Below, in pieces: positions 1-6,496 of a stretch of DNA of 10,884 bases. Position numbers and translations under genes: made by a program. The notes under the pieces are model-generated. The model did no database searches. It worked only from the letters and a program-made list of their open reading frames with translations, and was not told the origin of the DNA. This DNA comes from an uncultured Collinsella sp. (GTDB lineage: Bacteria; Actinomycetota; Coriobacteriia; Coriobacteriales; Coriobacteriaceae): contig CAKTWE010000063.1 in assembly GCA_934630385.1 (NCBI GenBank), forward strand, positions 1-10,884, written 5' to 3'. The first letter of the stretch is position 1, and every line of letters begins with the position of its first letter.

Positions 1-244
1 GACTATCTTTCAAGCAAAGCCTTTTCAGGGGTTAGTTTATGATCGATTTCCAATCTTGGTTAATCTGTCATTAGGATGTTGGACTTAGATATTTGGGTGT
101 GCGCTTATTGCTGTATGCCGGTTTTAGATACAGCTAGTTGTGAAGGAGGGCTATGCGTGCGCGTCTTCTTAATTGCAAGGAGAGCCATGTTCATCCGTAC
201 TGTTACTATTTCTTTCTAAATGATTTTCGTAAGGATAGGCATAT
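1..244. other. AT-rich leader region upstream of the restriction-modification operon
   Basis: No known gene or RNA is recognisable here. The first 60 bases are about 38 percent G+C by hand count, lower than any gene in the window, consistent with the edge of an acquired module. A strong Shine-Dalgarno-like AAGGAGG lies at 143-149. It is 7 bases before a GTG that opens a 20-codon frame (157-219), and 3 bases before an ATG opening a 41-codon frame (153-278) that runs into the methylase start. A further AAGGAG at 177-182 precedes an ATG at 187 in the 20-codon frame. These could be leader peptides or chance. I could not find a convincing -35/-10 pair. Confidence 0.5.
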
Positions 245-1093
245 ATGCGCACAACCGAAACACCTTCTCCTCTCATAAAGTGGGCGGGCGGCAAGCGTCA
301 GCTGCTTGACCGTATCGATTCCCGGCTTCCAGCTAAATATGGGCATTACTATGAGCCCTTCTTTGGTGGGGGTGCTCTCTATTTTCATCTTCAGCCCAAA
401 GAGGCGACGATTAATGATCTTAATCAGGCGCTTATCAATCTTTATGAGTGCGTACGAGATGAGTACGATAGCTTCGTTCGAACGCTTTCAGAGATAGATG
501 CAGCCATTCCGCATGATAAGGCCGAAGGTAAAGCGTACTACTACGATATGCGCAGCAGATATAACGAGCTTCTCTCCCTCGGTACTTATACCGTTGAGAC
601 GGCGGCCCTCATGGTTTTCATCAACAAGCACTGTTTTAATGGCCTATACCGCGTTAACGCTAAAGGTGCGTTTAATGTGCCATACAACAACTCATTAAGG
701 GCTTCGTTCGAAGCCGAGAATGTCAGTTGCGTTTCTGATGCTCTTGCCCACGCCAATATCATGTGCGGTGATTTTGAAACCGCCGTAAAGGATGCTAAAG
801 CGGGCGACTTTATCTTTTTTGATTCACCTTATGCACCGCTTAAAGAGACGTCGTTTGAGGCGTACACAAAGGAAGGGTTTCTGGAGGAAGACCATCGACG
901 TCTTGCTAGTTTATATCGCGAGCTTGACGCCAGAGGCTGCCTTCTCATGTTAACAAACCATGACACGCAGCTTATTCGCGAGCTTTATGATGGTTTTCGC
1001 ATTGACGTTGTCGATGTGAAGCGTGCCATCAACTCGGATGCTTCTAAGAGATGTGGTACTGAAGTAATCATTACTAACTATCTGGAACGTTAG
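245..1093 (+). CDS. dpnM: DNA adenine methylase, Dam/M.DpnII family (GATC)
   Basis: Predicted N6-adenine methyltransferase of the D12/Dam class that protects host GATC sites from the endonuclease two genes downstream. The 282-residue length fits the family. Residues 12-21 (KWAGGKRQLL) and 38-45 (PFFGGGAL) are the N-terminal AdoMet-binding signature; residues 127-147 contain the NKHCFNGLYRVN-type block and end in NVPY; the catalytic motif IV is at 193-196. That motif reads DSPY rather than the usual DPPY. The ATG is preceded by AAGGAT at 231-236, 8 bases away. The next gene starts 2 bases after the stop, so the three genes are almost certainly one operon. GATC specificity is inferred from the family and from the neighbouring DpnII-type nuclease. 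Base composition is poorer in GC than the genes beyond 2800. Confidence 0.93.
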   Translation: MRTTETPSPLIKWAGGKRQLLDRIDSRLPAKYGHYYEPFFGGGALYFHLQPKEATINDLNQALINLYECVRDEYDSFVRTLSEIDAAIPHDKAEGKAYYYDMRSRYNELLSLGTYTVETAALMVFINKHCFNGLYRVNAKGAFNVPYNNSLRASFEAENVSCVSDALAHANIMCGDFETAVKDAKAGDFIFFDSPYAPLKETSFEAYTKEGFLEEDHRRLASLYRELDARGCLLMLTNHDTQLIRELYDGFRIDVVDVKRAINSDASKRCGTEVIITNYLER

Positions 1094-1095
1094 AC

Positions 1096-1896
1096 ATGAA
1101 AGCATTCTATGAAGACAACGCTTCGCGACTACTGCTCGGCGATTCCTTTGAGGTTATGGCTTCCTTGCCTGACGGATCTTTCGATATGGTTTTTGCTGAT
1201 CCTCCGTATTTCCTTTCGAACGATGGCATTTCCTGCTCGGGCGGAAAGCAAGTGAGTGTTAACAAGGGAGAGTGGGACAAGGGCGTCGATGTTGATTTAA
1301 AGCATGATTTCAATCGGCGTTGGATTCGCGAGTGCTATCGTTTGTTGACGCTTGAAGGAACTATCTGGATTAGCGGCTCGTTTCACAATATTTATTCATG
1401 TGGAATGGCGTTGGAACAGGAGGGCTTTCGCATACTCAATAACATAACGTGGCGAAAGCTCAATCCACCGCCGAATCTTGCATGCCGGTGTTTTACGCAC
1501 TCGACCGAGACTGTTCTCTGGGCAAAAAAGAACAGTAAAAAGGCAAAGCACTACTTCGATTACGCTTTGATGAAGGAGATGAATGGCGGTAAACAAATGA
1601 AAGATGTCTGGGAGGGGCCGCTTACGCCAAAATCTGAAAAGGCGTGCGGAAAACACCCGACCCAAAAGCCGCTATATTTGCTGGACCGTATAATTGAGGC
1701 ATCGACTCAAGAGGGCTGTCGCGTGCTCGACCCGTTTGTTGGCAGTGGCACCACTTGCGTGTCTGCAAAAAAGCTTGGCCGTTATTCGACGGGAATTGAT
1801 TCCTCGTCAGACTATCTCTCAATAGCTGCAGAACGACTCAAGAAGGAGGCTGCGCCATCATGGCTCACAATAACAGAGACTTCAATGAATGGTTAA
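1096..1896 (+). CDS. dpnA: Second DpnII-system adenine methylase (M.DpnA-like)
   Basis: Predicted N6-adenine methyltransferase of the N6/N4 DNA methylase family. Motif IV DPPY is at residues 35-38, followed by FLSNDGISCSGGK; HPTQKP lies at 187-192 and the AdoMet-binding DPFVGSGTT at 212-220. This motif order (IV before I) is the beta class, opposite to the preceding Dam-type enzyme, so the two methylases are not duplicates. In the pneumococcal DpnII system the equivalent enzyme can methylate single-stranded GATC DNA and protects incoming DNA during transformation; the same role here is an inference. It begins 2 bases after dpnM and its last 37 bases overlap the nuclease gene, implying translational coupling. 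The length of 266 residues is normal. Confidence 0.93.
   Translation: MKAFYEDNASRLLLGDSFEVMASLPDGSFDMVFADPPYFLSNDGISCSGGKQVSVNKGEWDKGVDVDLKHDFNRRWIRECYRLLTLEGTIWISGSFHNIYSCGMALEQEGFRILNNITWRKLNPPPNLACRCFTHSTETVLWAKKNSKKAKHYFDYALMKEMNGGKQMKDVWEGPLTPKSEKACGKHPTQKPLYLLDRIIEASTQEGCRVLDPFVGSGTTCVSAKKLGRYSTGIDSSSDYLSIAAERLKKEAAPSWLTITETSMNG
1843..1849 (+). promoter_or_regulatory. Ribosome binding site for the endonuclease, inside dpnA
   Basis: AAGGAGG lies 10 bases before the ATG at 1860, within the 3' end of dpnA. It is the strongest Shine-Dalgarno sequence in the operon and fixes the nuclease start inside the upstream gene, giving the 37-base overlap. Confidence 0.75.
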
Positions 1897-2777
1897 GTCA
1901 GTTCAAGTCCACTATCGCTAGTTACGACTACTACGTTGATTTTGACAAGGTGGTTGCTAATGCCGAGAAGCATAAAGCCGAGCTTTACCTAATGAACTCG
2001 CTGCTCGGATCCCAGGCAATTGAGTCCGATTTTATTGCCTTGGTGGAGGAATACCCGAAGGTGCTCACTATTATTCCCACGCTTATTGCTGTTAGGGCTA
2101 CTGAGGTGCCTGTCTACGAGGCTGGCGCTCTGAGGTATTTTAGTTTCAAGAAGAATAACGACATGCGGTTGCAGGACTATGCCGACTTCATGCGCTCGAC
2201 TGGACTCTTTGGCCTCATGGAGAATCACGTCATTACCAATTTTCAAGATTACGTGACGGGAATTGAGGTTGGCCTCGACTCGAACGGGCGCAAGAACCGC
2301 GGAGGCCATCTTATGGAAAATCTGGTCGAAAGCTACTTGACGGCGGCTGGTCTTGTGCACGGTGACATTGACGGGGGCATGGAACTCGACGATGTTCAGG
2401 TGAGGAGGGGAACCTACTATAAGGAGCTCAAGGCGAGCGTTATGCAGCGTTGCTGGGGTATTGATCTCGGTGAGATAACTAACGGCGGGACCGTTGAAAA
2501 ACGTTTCGATTTTGTTGTCCGTAACGCGCGCGGTATTTTTGGTATTGAAACCAATTTCTATTCCAGCGGAGGCTCCAAACTGAACGAGACGGCCCGTTCC
2601 TACAAAGAGATGGCTCAGGAGTCTGAACAGATTGGTGGCTTCCAGTTTGTGTGGGTAACTGACGGAGGCGGCTGGAAGAGCGCTCGCAACAATCTTCGTG
2701 AGACGTTCGAAATCATGGACACTATTTACAATCTCGCTGAGCTCGAAGACGGGGCTTTTGAGAGACTGTTTTCATAA
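1860..2777 (+). CDS. dpnB: DpnII/MboI-family type II restriction endonuclease
   Basis: Predicted type II endonuclease cutting unmethylated GATC. The 305 residues are close to the length of R.DpnII. The family hallmark NRGGHLMENLVE is at residues 146-157. A PD-(D/E)xK-like core can be proposed from Asp217 (in KRFDF), Glu230 (in IETNFY, where the usual lysine position is Asn) and Lys240 (in GGSKLNETARSYK); this active-site assignment is inference. A run of YYKELKAS near 186-193 is also typical of the family. It is the last gene of the operon, overlapping dpnA, so its translation is probably tied to that of the methylases. I see no frameshift or truncation, so the whole system looks active. No terminator hairpin with a T-run is evident after the stop. 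Confidence 0.92.
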   Translation: MAHNNRDFNEWLSQFKSTIASYDYYVDFDKVVANAEKHKAELYLMNSLLGSQAIESDFIALVEEYPKVLTIIPTLIAVRATEVPVYEAGALRYFSFKKNNDMRLQDYADFMRSTGLFGLMENHVITNFQDYVTGIEVGLDSNGRKNRGGHLMENLVESYLTAAGLVHGDIDGGMELDDVQVRRGTYYKELKASVMQRCWGIDLGEITNGGTVEKRFDFVVRNARGIFGIETNFYSSGGSKLNETARSYKEMAQESEQIGGFQFVWVTDGGGWKSARNNLRETFEIMDTIYNLAELEDGAFERLFS

Positions 2778-2841
2778 GTTCAAGCGGCAATAATTCGCCT
2801 GCAGCTTATGTTGTCGTGTTCGTCAGTCGAGAGGTTTCACC

Positions 2842-3033
2842 ATGAAAATCGAAGTCGATGTAGATCAGCTGCGCGAGGGCCTACTCGACCGCGCAGGGAG
2901 TGCGGCGGGCGTGGGCTTTTCGGCCGCTATGCTCGACGTAGTGGATATCGAGGACGAGTCGCCCCAAGAGCTCCTAGCCCGAGCCGAACGCGAAGGCCTC
3001 GACCTCCGCGACTTTGCCGTCGATGATGACTAA
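2842..3033 (+). CDS. Small acidic protein of unknown function
   Basis: A 63-residue reading frame with a good Shine-Dalgarno GAGAGG (2829-2834) 7 bases before its ATG. The protein is strongly acidic, begins MKIEVDVDQLREGL and ends LDLRDFAVDDD, and has a plausible helix around residues 41-51. It has no signal peptide, membrane segment or cysteine. I do not recognise a family with certainty; short acidic proteins with a KIEVD start and an LRD-type ending are, to my recollection, seen in Coriobacteriia, but I cannot verify this. Its GC content is high, like the host genes and unlike the restriction operon 64 bases upstream, so it probably belongs to the original chromosome. The intergenic repeat begins within 10 bases of its stop codon. 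Confidence 0.6.
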   Translation: MKIEVDVDQLREGLLDRAGSAAGVGFSAAMLDVVDIEDESPQELLARAEREGLDLRDFAVDDD

Positions 3034-3042
3034 GGGGCGGAG

Positions 3043-3312
3043 GTAGCTAATATGGGACGGCGCGTCTGCATCCGCGACTGCGCGAAAATGCGCGATAAGC
3101 CGTCGTAATGGAGTCTAACGACCTCGCGATTGCTCTATTTTGACTGCCCGCAGGCTAAGTGAGTAGGCTTTATTGGAAATCCTGAGCACACGACAAGTTT
3201 GCTTCAATAAACCCGCAGGTCACAGACTTGTGCTTTGGTGGCGTGGTCGGCGGTTCGGCAAAAGTCTACTCACTTAGTTTTGCCAGACGCAAATTGTCCG
3301 CAATGAGACCCC
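3043..3312 (+). repeat. Structured intergenic repeat, copy 1
   Basis: The core at 3063-3312 is 250 bases and aligns without gaps to 6235-6484, at roughly four-fifths identity by eye. It is preceded by a tag (3043-3060, GTAGCTAATATGGGACGG) also found before copy 2. An outer stem pairs 3155-3171 with 3261-3277: 17 pairs with one G.U. Inside it, 3214-3221 pairs with 3225-3232 around a 3-base loop (8 pairs, two G.U). The 3' arm of the outer stem is followed by TTTT. The copy fills the gap between the 3' ends of the small acidic gene and the antiporter gene, which converge. It could be an RNA element, a terminator-like structure or a non-autonomous mobile repeat. Confidence 0.8.
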
Positions 3313-3336
3313 ATCCGGGGCGGTTGATGCTCAAAT

Positions 3337-3369
3337 GTAGCCAATTCGGGACGTGTCTCTTTTAGCTAC
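3337..3369. repeat. Third copy of the GTAGC-GGGACG tag, with short inverted ends
   Basis: GTAGCCAATTCGGGACG (3337-3353) is a variant of the tag that starts both intergenic repeats. The segment is bounded by GTAGC (3337-3341) and GCTAC (3365-3369), so it can form a small hairpin. It lies 9 bases beyond the stop codon of the antiporter gene on the minus strand, and may act as part of that gene's 3' end. Confidence 0.45.
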
Positions 3370-3378
3370 CCCCGCCCG

Positions 3379-4980
3379 CTACGATGCCAGCGTAGCGATG
3401 ACGGCTTCGTCGCCGGCGTATATGAGGGTGTTGCCGTCGGGGATGATCGTTTGGCCGTCGCGCTTGAGCATCACGACGATAAAGGGGTGCTTGCCTTGCG
3501 GCACGTCGCGCAGGCGCTGTCCGGCTAATCGACCGTGGGGAGTCACGGTGACCTCGCGCAGCGTAACCTCGGCACGCTCTTCAAACGTCGGCGCGGCCAT
3601 AACCAGAAGGTCGCCTTCCTCAATCACGGTATCGCCGTTGGGCAGCACCGGGTGCGCCCCGTCGCGCAGCACCAGGACCACAAGCATGTCCGTGACGCTG
3701 CCAATGTCCGCGAGTGAGCGCCCCGCAAACGGATGCCCTGCACCCACCTTGAGCTTGACGAACGACATACCGTCCTCGTCGCGGTAGTCGTTAAACGTGC
3801 GGCGCACGTCGCCTTCCGCGTCGATCATGTCGAGTTTTTTCGCCACCGCCGGTAGCAGCGAGCCCTGCACCACAATACTCGACACGGCAATTACAAAGAC
3901 CAGGTCAAACAGGTCGTGACCGCCGGGAACACCGGCCACCACGGCAAAGAGACTAAATACGACCGAAGCCGCGCCGCGCAGGCCCGCCCAGCTTACGAGC
4001 GCAACCTGGCGAGGGTTCGTCTTGAAGGGCGCCAACAGCATGCCGACGGCGATGGGACGGCTCACGAAGAGCATAAACGCCATAAGTGCCAGGCCCGCCA
4101 GCAGCATTTGCGGCAGGCGGGCGGGCGTGACGAGTAGGCCCAGCAAAAAGAAGATGGTCATCTCGGCCATCTCGGTGAGGGTGTCGAAGAAGTGCGCCAG
4201 CTCGACCTTGCCGGTGATGTCGCTCGCGCCCAGCACAATGCCGGCCAGGTATACGGCCAAAAAGCCGTTGCCGCCCAGATAGCTCGGCAGCGCGTAGGCA
4301 ACAATCGCCACGGCGAACAAAAAGATGGTTTGTGCGCCCTCAGCCGTTGCGTGCGCGCGCTCAATCAGGCGGCTGGATGTCCAGCCGATGACAAGGCCCA
4401 GGCCCACACCCAGGATGATTTGCTTGGCCAGCAGCACGGGAATGTTAATGTCGCCGCCAGCTGCGAGGGTGGCGAGCACGGCGGTGAGCATGTAGGCGAC
4501 GGGATCGTTGGAGCCCGATTCGACTTCGAGCAGCGAGTCTGTGCCGCCCTTTAGCGAAAGACTGTGCTCGCGCAGCACGCTAAAGACACTGGCCGCGTCG
4601 GTGGATGCCACGACTGATCCCAGCAGCAGGCCGCCGATCCAGTCGAAGCCCAGTACAAAGTGCGCGAACACACCCGTGATGCTAGCGGTGATGACGACGC
4701 CGAGCGTGCTCAGCAGCACCGCGGGCACGGTGACGGGTTTGGCACGGTCGATGTTGGTGTTAAAGCCGCCGTAGAACATGATGAACAGCAGCGCCGTGCT
4801 GCAGACGGTTTCGGTAAGCGCGTAGTCGCTAAAGTCGATGTGCGCCGGGCCGTTGACACCCAACAGCATGCCCAGCGCGATAAAGATGAGCAGGGTGGGG
4901 AAGGGGAGCTTTTTGCCGACGGGTTTAATGGTCAGGCACAAAATGATGACGAGGCCGATAAAGAGAAGAATCTGGTTCAT
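3379..4980 (-). CDS. K+/H+ antiporter, NhaP2/CvrA-like (CPA1) with two RCK_C domains
   Basis: An integral membrane cation/proton antiporter, probably exporting K+ (or Na+) in exchange for protons. Residues 1-380 are a CPA1-type domain with about 12 hydrophobic segments; TDAASVFSVLR (127-137) and SGSNDP (155-160) are the conserved ion-path blocks and GLRGA (333-337) a further family motif. The cytoplasmic tail carries two tandem TrkA_C/RCK_C domains, about 413-465 and 482-532, each with the pattern of a loop, a V-rich strand, RDG and a P-D/N-G turn; these usually bind a regulatory ligand. The 533-residue length fits NhaP2 proteins. The ATG has AGGAG 12 bases upstream (4993-4997), slightly far. 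It is divergent from the phosphatase gene. K+ rather than Na+ specificity is inferred from the domain layout. Confidence 0.9.
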   Translation of the reverse strand: MNQILLFIGLVIILCLTIKPVGKKLPFPTLLIFIALGMLLGVNGPAHIDFSDYALTETVCSTALLFIMFYGGFNTNIDRAKPVTVPAVLLSTLGVVITASITGVFAHFVLGFDWIGGLLLGSVVASTDAASVFSVLREHSLSLKGGTDSLLEVESGSNDPVAYMLTAVLATLAAGGDINIPVLLAKQIILGVGLGLVIGWTSSRLIERAHATAEGAQTIFLFAVAIVAYALPSYLGGNGFLAVYLAGIVLGASDITGKVELAHFFDTLTEMAEMTIFFLLGLLVTPARLPQMLLAGLALMAFMLFVSRPIAVGMLLAPFKTNPRQVALVSWAGLRGAASVVFSLFAVVAGVPGGHDLFDLVFVIAVSSIVVQGSLLPAVAKKLDMIDAEGDVRRTFNDYRDEDGMSFVKLKVGAGHPFAGRSLADIGSVTDMLVVLVLRDGAHPVLPNGDTVIEEGDLLVMAAPTFEERAEVTLREVTVTPHGRLAGQRLRDVPQGKHPFIVVMLKRDGQTIIPDGNTLIYAGDEAVIATLAS

Positions 4981-5301
4981 GGATAGTGTCCGCTCCTGGG
5001 TGGTTGGCGTGGCACGGTCAGTTGTCTGTGGTTATTTGTACCCAAAGGTGGTGGGTTTATGGGGTTGGGCCGTGTGTGTTCGCATTATCGACACGAGGCC
5101 GGGGCGCGGGCGGCGCTGGTTGGGGCGTTGGTGCTGGTGGCGCGGGGTTTCCGGGGCGTGCTGGCGGCCGCTTGTGACTGTTGGCGGCTTGCGGTACTTT
5201 CCAGCTTTATTGCAACGGAGTACAATGGGTAACGTTTAAGTTCAACTTGAAGTTTTAGTCGTGGCATCGGGCTTCGGCCGTAATGCAGGGAAAGGCGTTC
5301 C
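4981..5301. other. Divergent intergenic region with a G-rich tract
   Basis: This 321-base gap separates the antiporter and phosphatase genes, so it should hold both promoters. From 5101 to 5156 the + strand has five G-runs of three or four (5101-5104, 5108-5110, 5122-5125, 5144-5147, 5153-5156), a possible but long-looped G-quadruplex. Nearer the phosphatase, 5238-5254 contains overlapping small palindromes (AAGTTCAACTT and TTCAACTTGAA) that could be an operator. I see no protein-coding gene; open frames here lack ribosome binding sites and match no family. Confidence 0.5.
5198..5226 (+). promoter_or_regulatory. Candidate promoter for the phosphoesterase gene
   Basis: TTTCCA (5198-5203) and TACAAT (5221-5226) are separated by 17 bases. 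The -10 is five of six to consensus and the -35 four of six. It would give a leader of roughly 70 bases that includes the small palindromes at 5238-5254. Confidence 0.4.
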
Positions 5302-6141
5302 ATGGCGATCTATGTGACATCTGATGCTCACGGGCACGTGCGTGCGCTTGACGAGGCCCTGTCCAAGATTTCGCTGGCGTCCGACGATACGCTGTACGTG
5401 CTGGGCGACATGATCGATCGCGGGCCCGATCCGGTTGGCGTTATTAAGCTCGTGCGCTCGCTGCCCAACGCTCGCGTGCTCAAGGGCAATCACGAGCAGA
5501 TCATGCTCGACGCCATCATTGGCCAAGATCCGCTCGATGCCGAGACATGGGATATCAACGGCGGTTGGACTACCCGTCAGCAGCTCAACGATATGGAATT
5601 CGGGGCGTACGAGGAGCTCGTGCGTTGGATGGCGCCGCTGCCGCTCTACGCGGTGGTCGAGACTGACGAGCGCCCGTACCTGCTGGTGCATGCCGGCATC
5701 CAGACCGAGGCGGCGCGGGCGTTTTTGCTTGAACACGGGGTTGATTGTGCCGATGGTGCGGGGGCGGTGGATGCCGATCGCGAACTGCTGAAGCAGATGC
5801 TTGCGGTGCAGTCGTCCGATGACCTGCTGTGGATTCGCCATGGCTATTGGGATGCGCCGACGGGGTTGCTTTCTGCCGAGGGCAAGGGTCCGGTCGTGGT
5901 GAGCGGCCACACGCCAACGGTGTCGCTCGGGCGTTACTGCGAGGTAGGCGGCCTGGCGGGGCTCGACGAGGAGTCGGGGCGCGGACAGATTGTGCGCCTG
6001 GGCGGCGAGGATACCGCCGGCGTGCCCGATCGCATCGATATCGACTGCGCCGCCGCCACCGGCTCCGAGTTCGGCCGCGTGGGCATCCTGCGCCTGGATG
6101 ATGGGGCTGAGTTCTACGCGAACATCAACCCGGGCGAATAA
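5302..6141 (+). CDS. Metallophosphoesterase of the PPP family (serine/threonine phosphatase-like)
   Basis: Predicted cytoplasmic two-metal phosphoesterase. All metal-binding and catalytic blocks of the PPP family are visible: SDAHGH (residues 7-12), GDMIDRG (35-41), GNHE (62-65), a metal-ligand histidine in LLVHAG (His130), LWIR (176-179) and SGHTP (201-205). The 279-residue length matches bacterial PrpA/PrpB-like and diadenosine-tetraphosphatase-like members; sequence alone does not separate protein phosphatase from dinucleotide hydrolase activity. The ATG has AAAGG at 5291-5295, 6 bases upstream, within a longer purine run. It is a single gene: the gap behind it is filled by the second intergenic repeat, and the next gene converges on it. 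Confidence 0.9.
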   Translation: MAIYVTSDAHGHVRALDEALSKISLASDDTLYVLGDMIDRGPDPVGVIKLVRSLPNARVLKGNHEQIMLDAIIGQDPLDAETWDINGGWTTRQQLNDMEFGAYEELVRWMAPLPLYAVVETDERPYLLVHAGIQTEAARAFLLEHGVDCADGAGAVDADRELLKQMLAVQSSDDLLWIRHGYWDAPTGLLSAEGKGPVVVSGHTPTVSLGRYCEVGGLAGLDEESGRGQIVRLGGEDTAGVPDRIDIDCAAATGSEFGRVGILRLDDGAEFYANINPGE

Positions 6142-6153
6142 TCGGTGCAAAGG

Positions 6154-6234
6154 GTAACTAATTTGGGACGGGGCTTTTTTGACTACTTTCGGAGAGTAGC
6201 GCCTTCTTGCTCGGTTAGCGCTAGAAATGAGGAG
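6154..6234 (+). repeat. Repeat tag and two hairpins ahead of repeat copy 2
   Basis: GTAACTAATTTGGGACGG (6154-6171) is the same tag that begins copy 1, here 12 bases after the phosphatase stop codon. It is followed by a T-run (6175-6180), then a hairpin of CTACT (6183-6187) with AGTAG (6195-6199), and an overlapping inverted pair TAGCGC (6197-6202) / GCGCTA (6218-6223). About 60 bases of this are absent from copy 1, so it looks like an insertion or an alternative 5' module between tag and core. It may help terminate the phosphatase transcript. Confidence 0.5.
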
Positions 6235-6484
6235 CGTCTGCGTCCGCGGCTGCGTGAAAATGCACGATAAACCGTCGCAACGGAGTCAAACGACGTCGCG
6301 ACGGTTCTTTCTTGGCTGCCCGCTGGCTAAGTGAGTAGACTTTTTTCGAAATGCCGAGCAGCCGGCAAATTTGCCTCAACAAAACCGCAGGTCACTGACT
6401 TGTGTTTTGCCGGTGTGGTCAGGGATTCGGCAAAAGTCTACTCACTTAGTTTTGCGTGATGCATATTGTCCGCAACGAGACCCC
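6235..6484 (+). repeat. Structured intergenic repeat, copy 2
   Basis: A 250-base core, gap-free against copy 1 and in the same orientation. CTAAGTGAGTAGACTTTT (6327-6344) is perfectly complementary to 6432-6449, an 18-bp outer stem. Inside it, CCGGCAAA (6362-6369) pairs with TTTGCCGG (6406-6413), and 6386-6393 pairs with 6397-6404 around a 3-base loop. A separate 5' hairpin pairs AACCGTCGC (6270-6278) with GCGACGGTT (6298-6306). The core ends 12 bases before the stop codon of the minus-strand flippase gene, so the element fills a convergent gap, just as copy 1 does. Confidence 0.8.
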
Positions 6485-6496
6485 CCATTGCGCCAA

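Noticed and set aside
3052..3108. An 18-codon frame (MGRRVCIRDCAKMRDKPS) with GGAGG upstream at the start of repeat copy 1
   Set aside because: Copy 2 has TTG instead of ATG and a shifted frame after its extra 60 bases, so the peptide is not conserved.
5242..6150. A 302-codon frame on the minus strand opposite the phosphatase
   Set aside because: Shadow of the phosphoesterase gene; composition of the product (many His, Arg, Gln) is typical of antisense translation.
3063..6484. Repeat pair as a CRISPR array
   Set aside because: Only two copies of 250 bases, 3 kb apart with genes between; no short regular repeat-spacer pattern and no cas genes.
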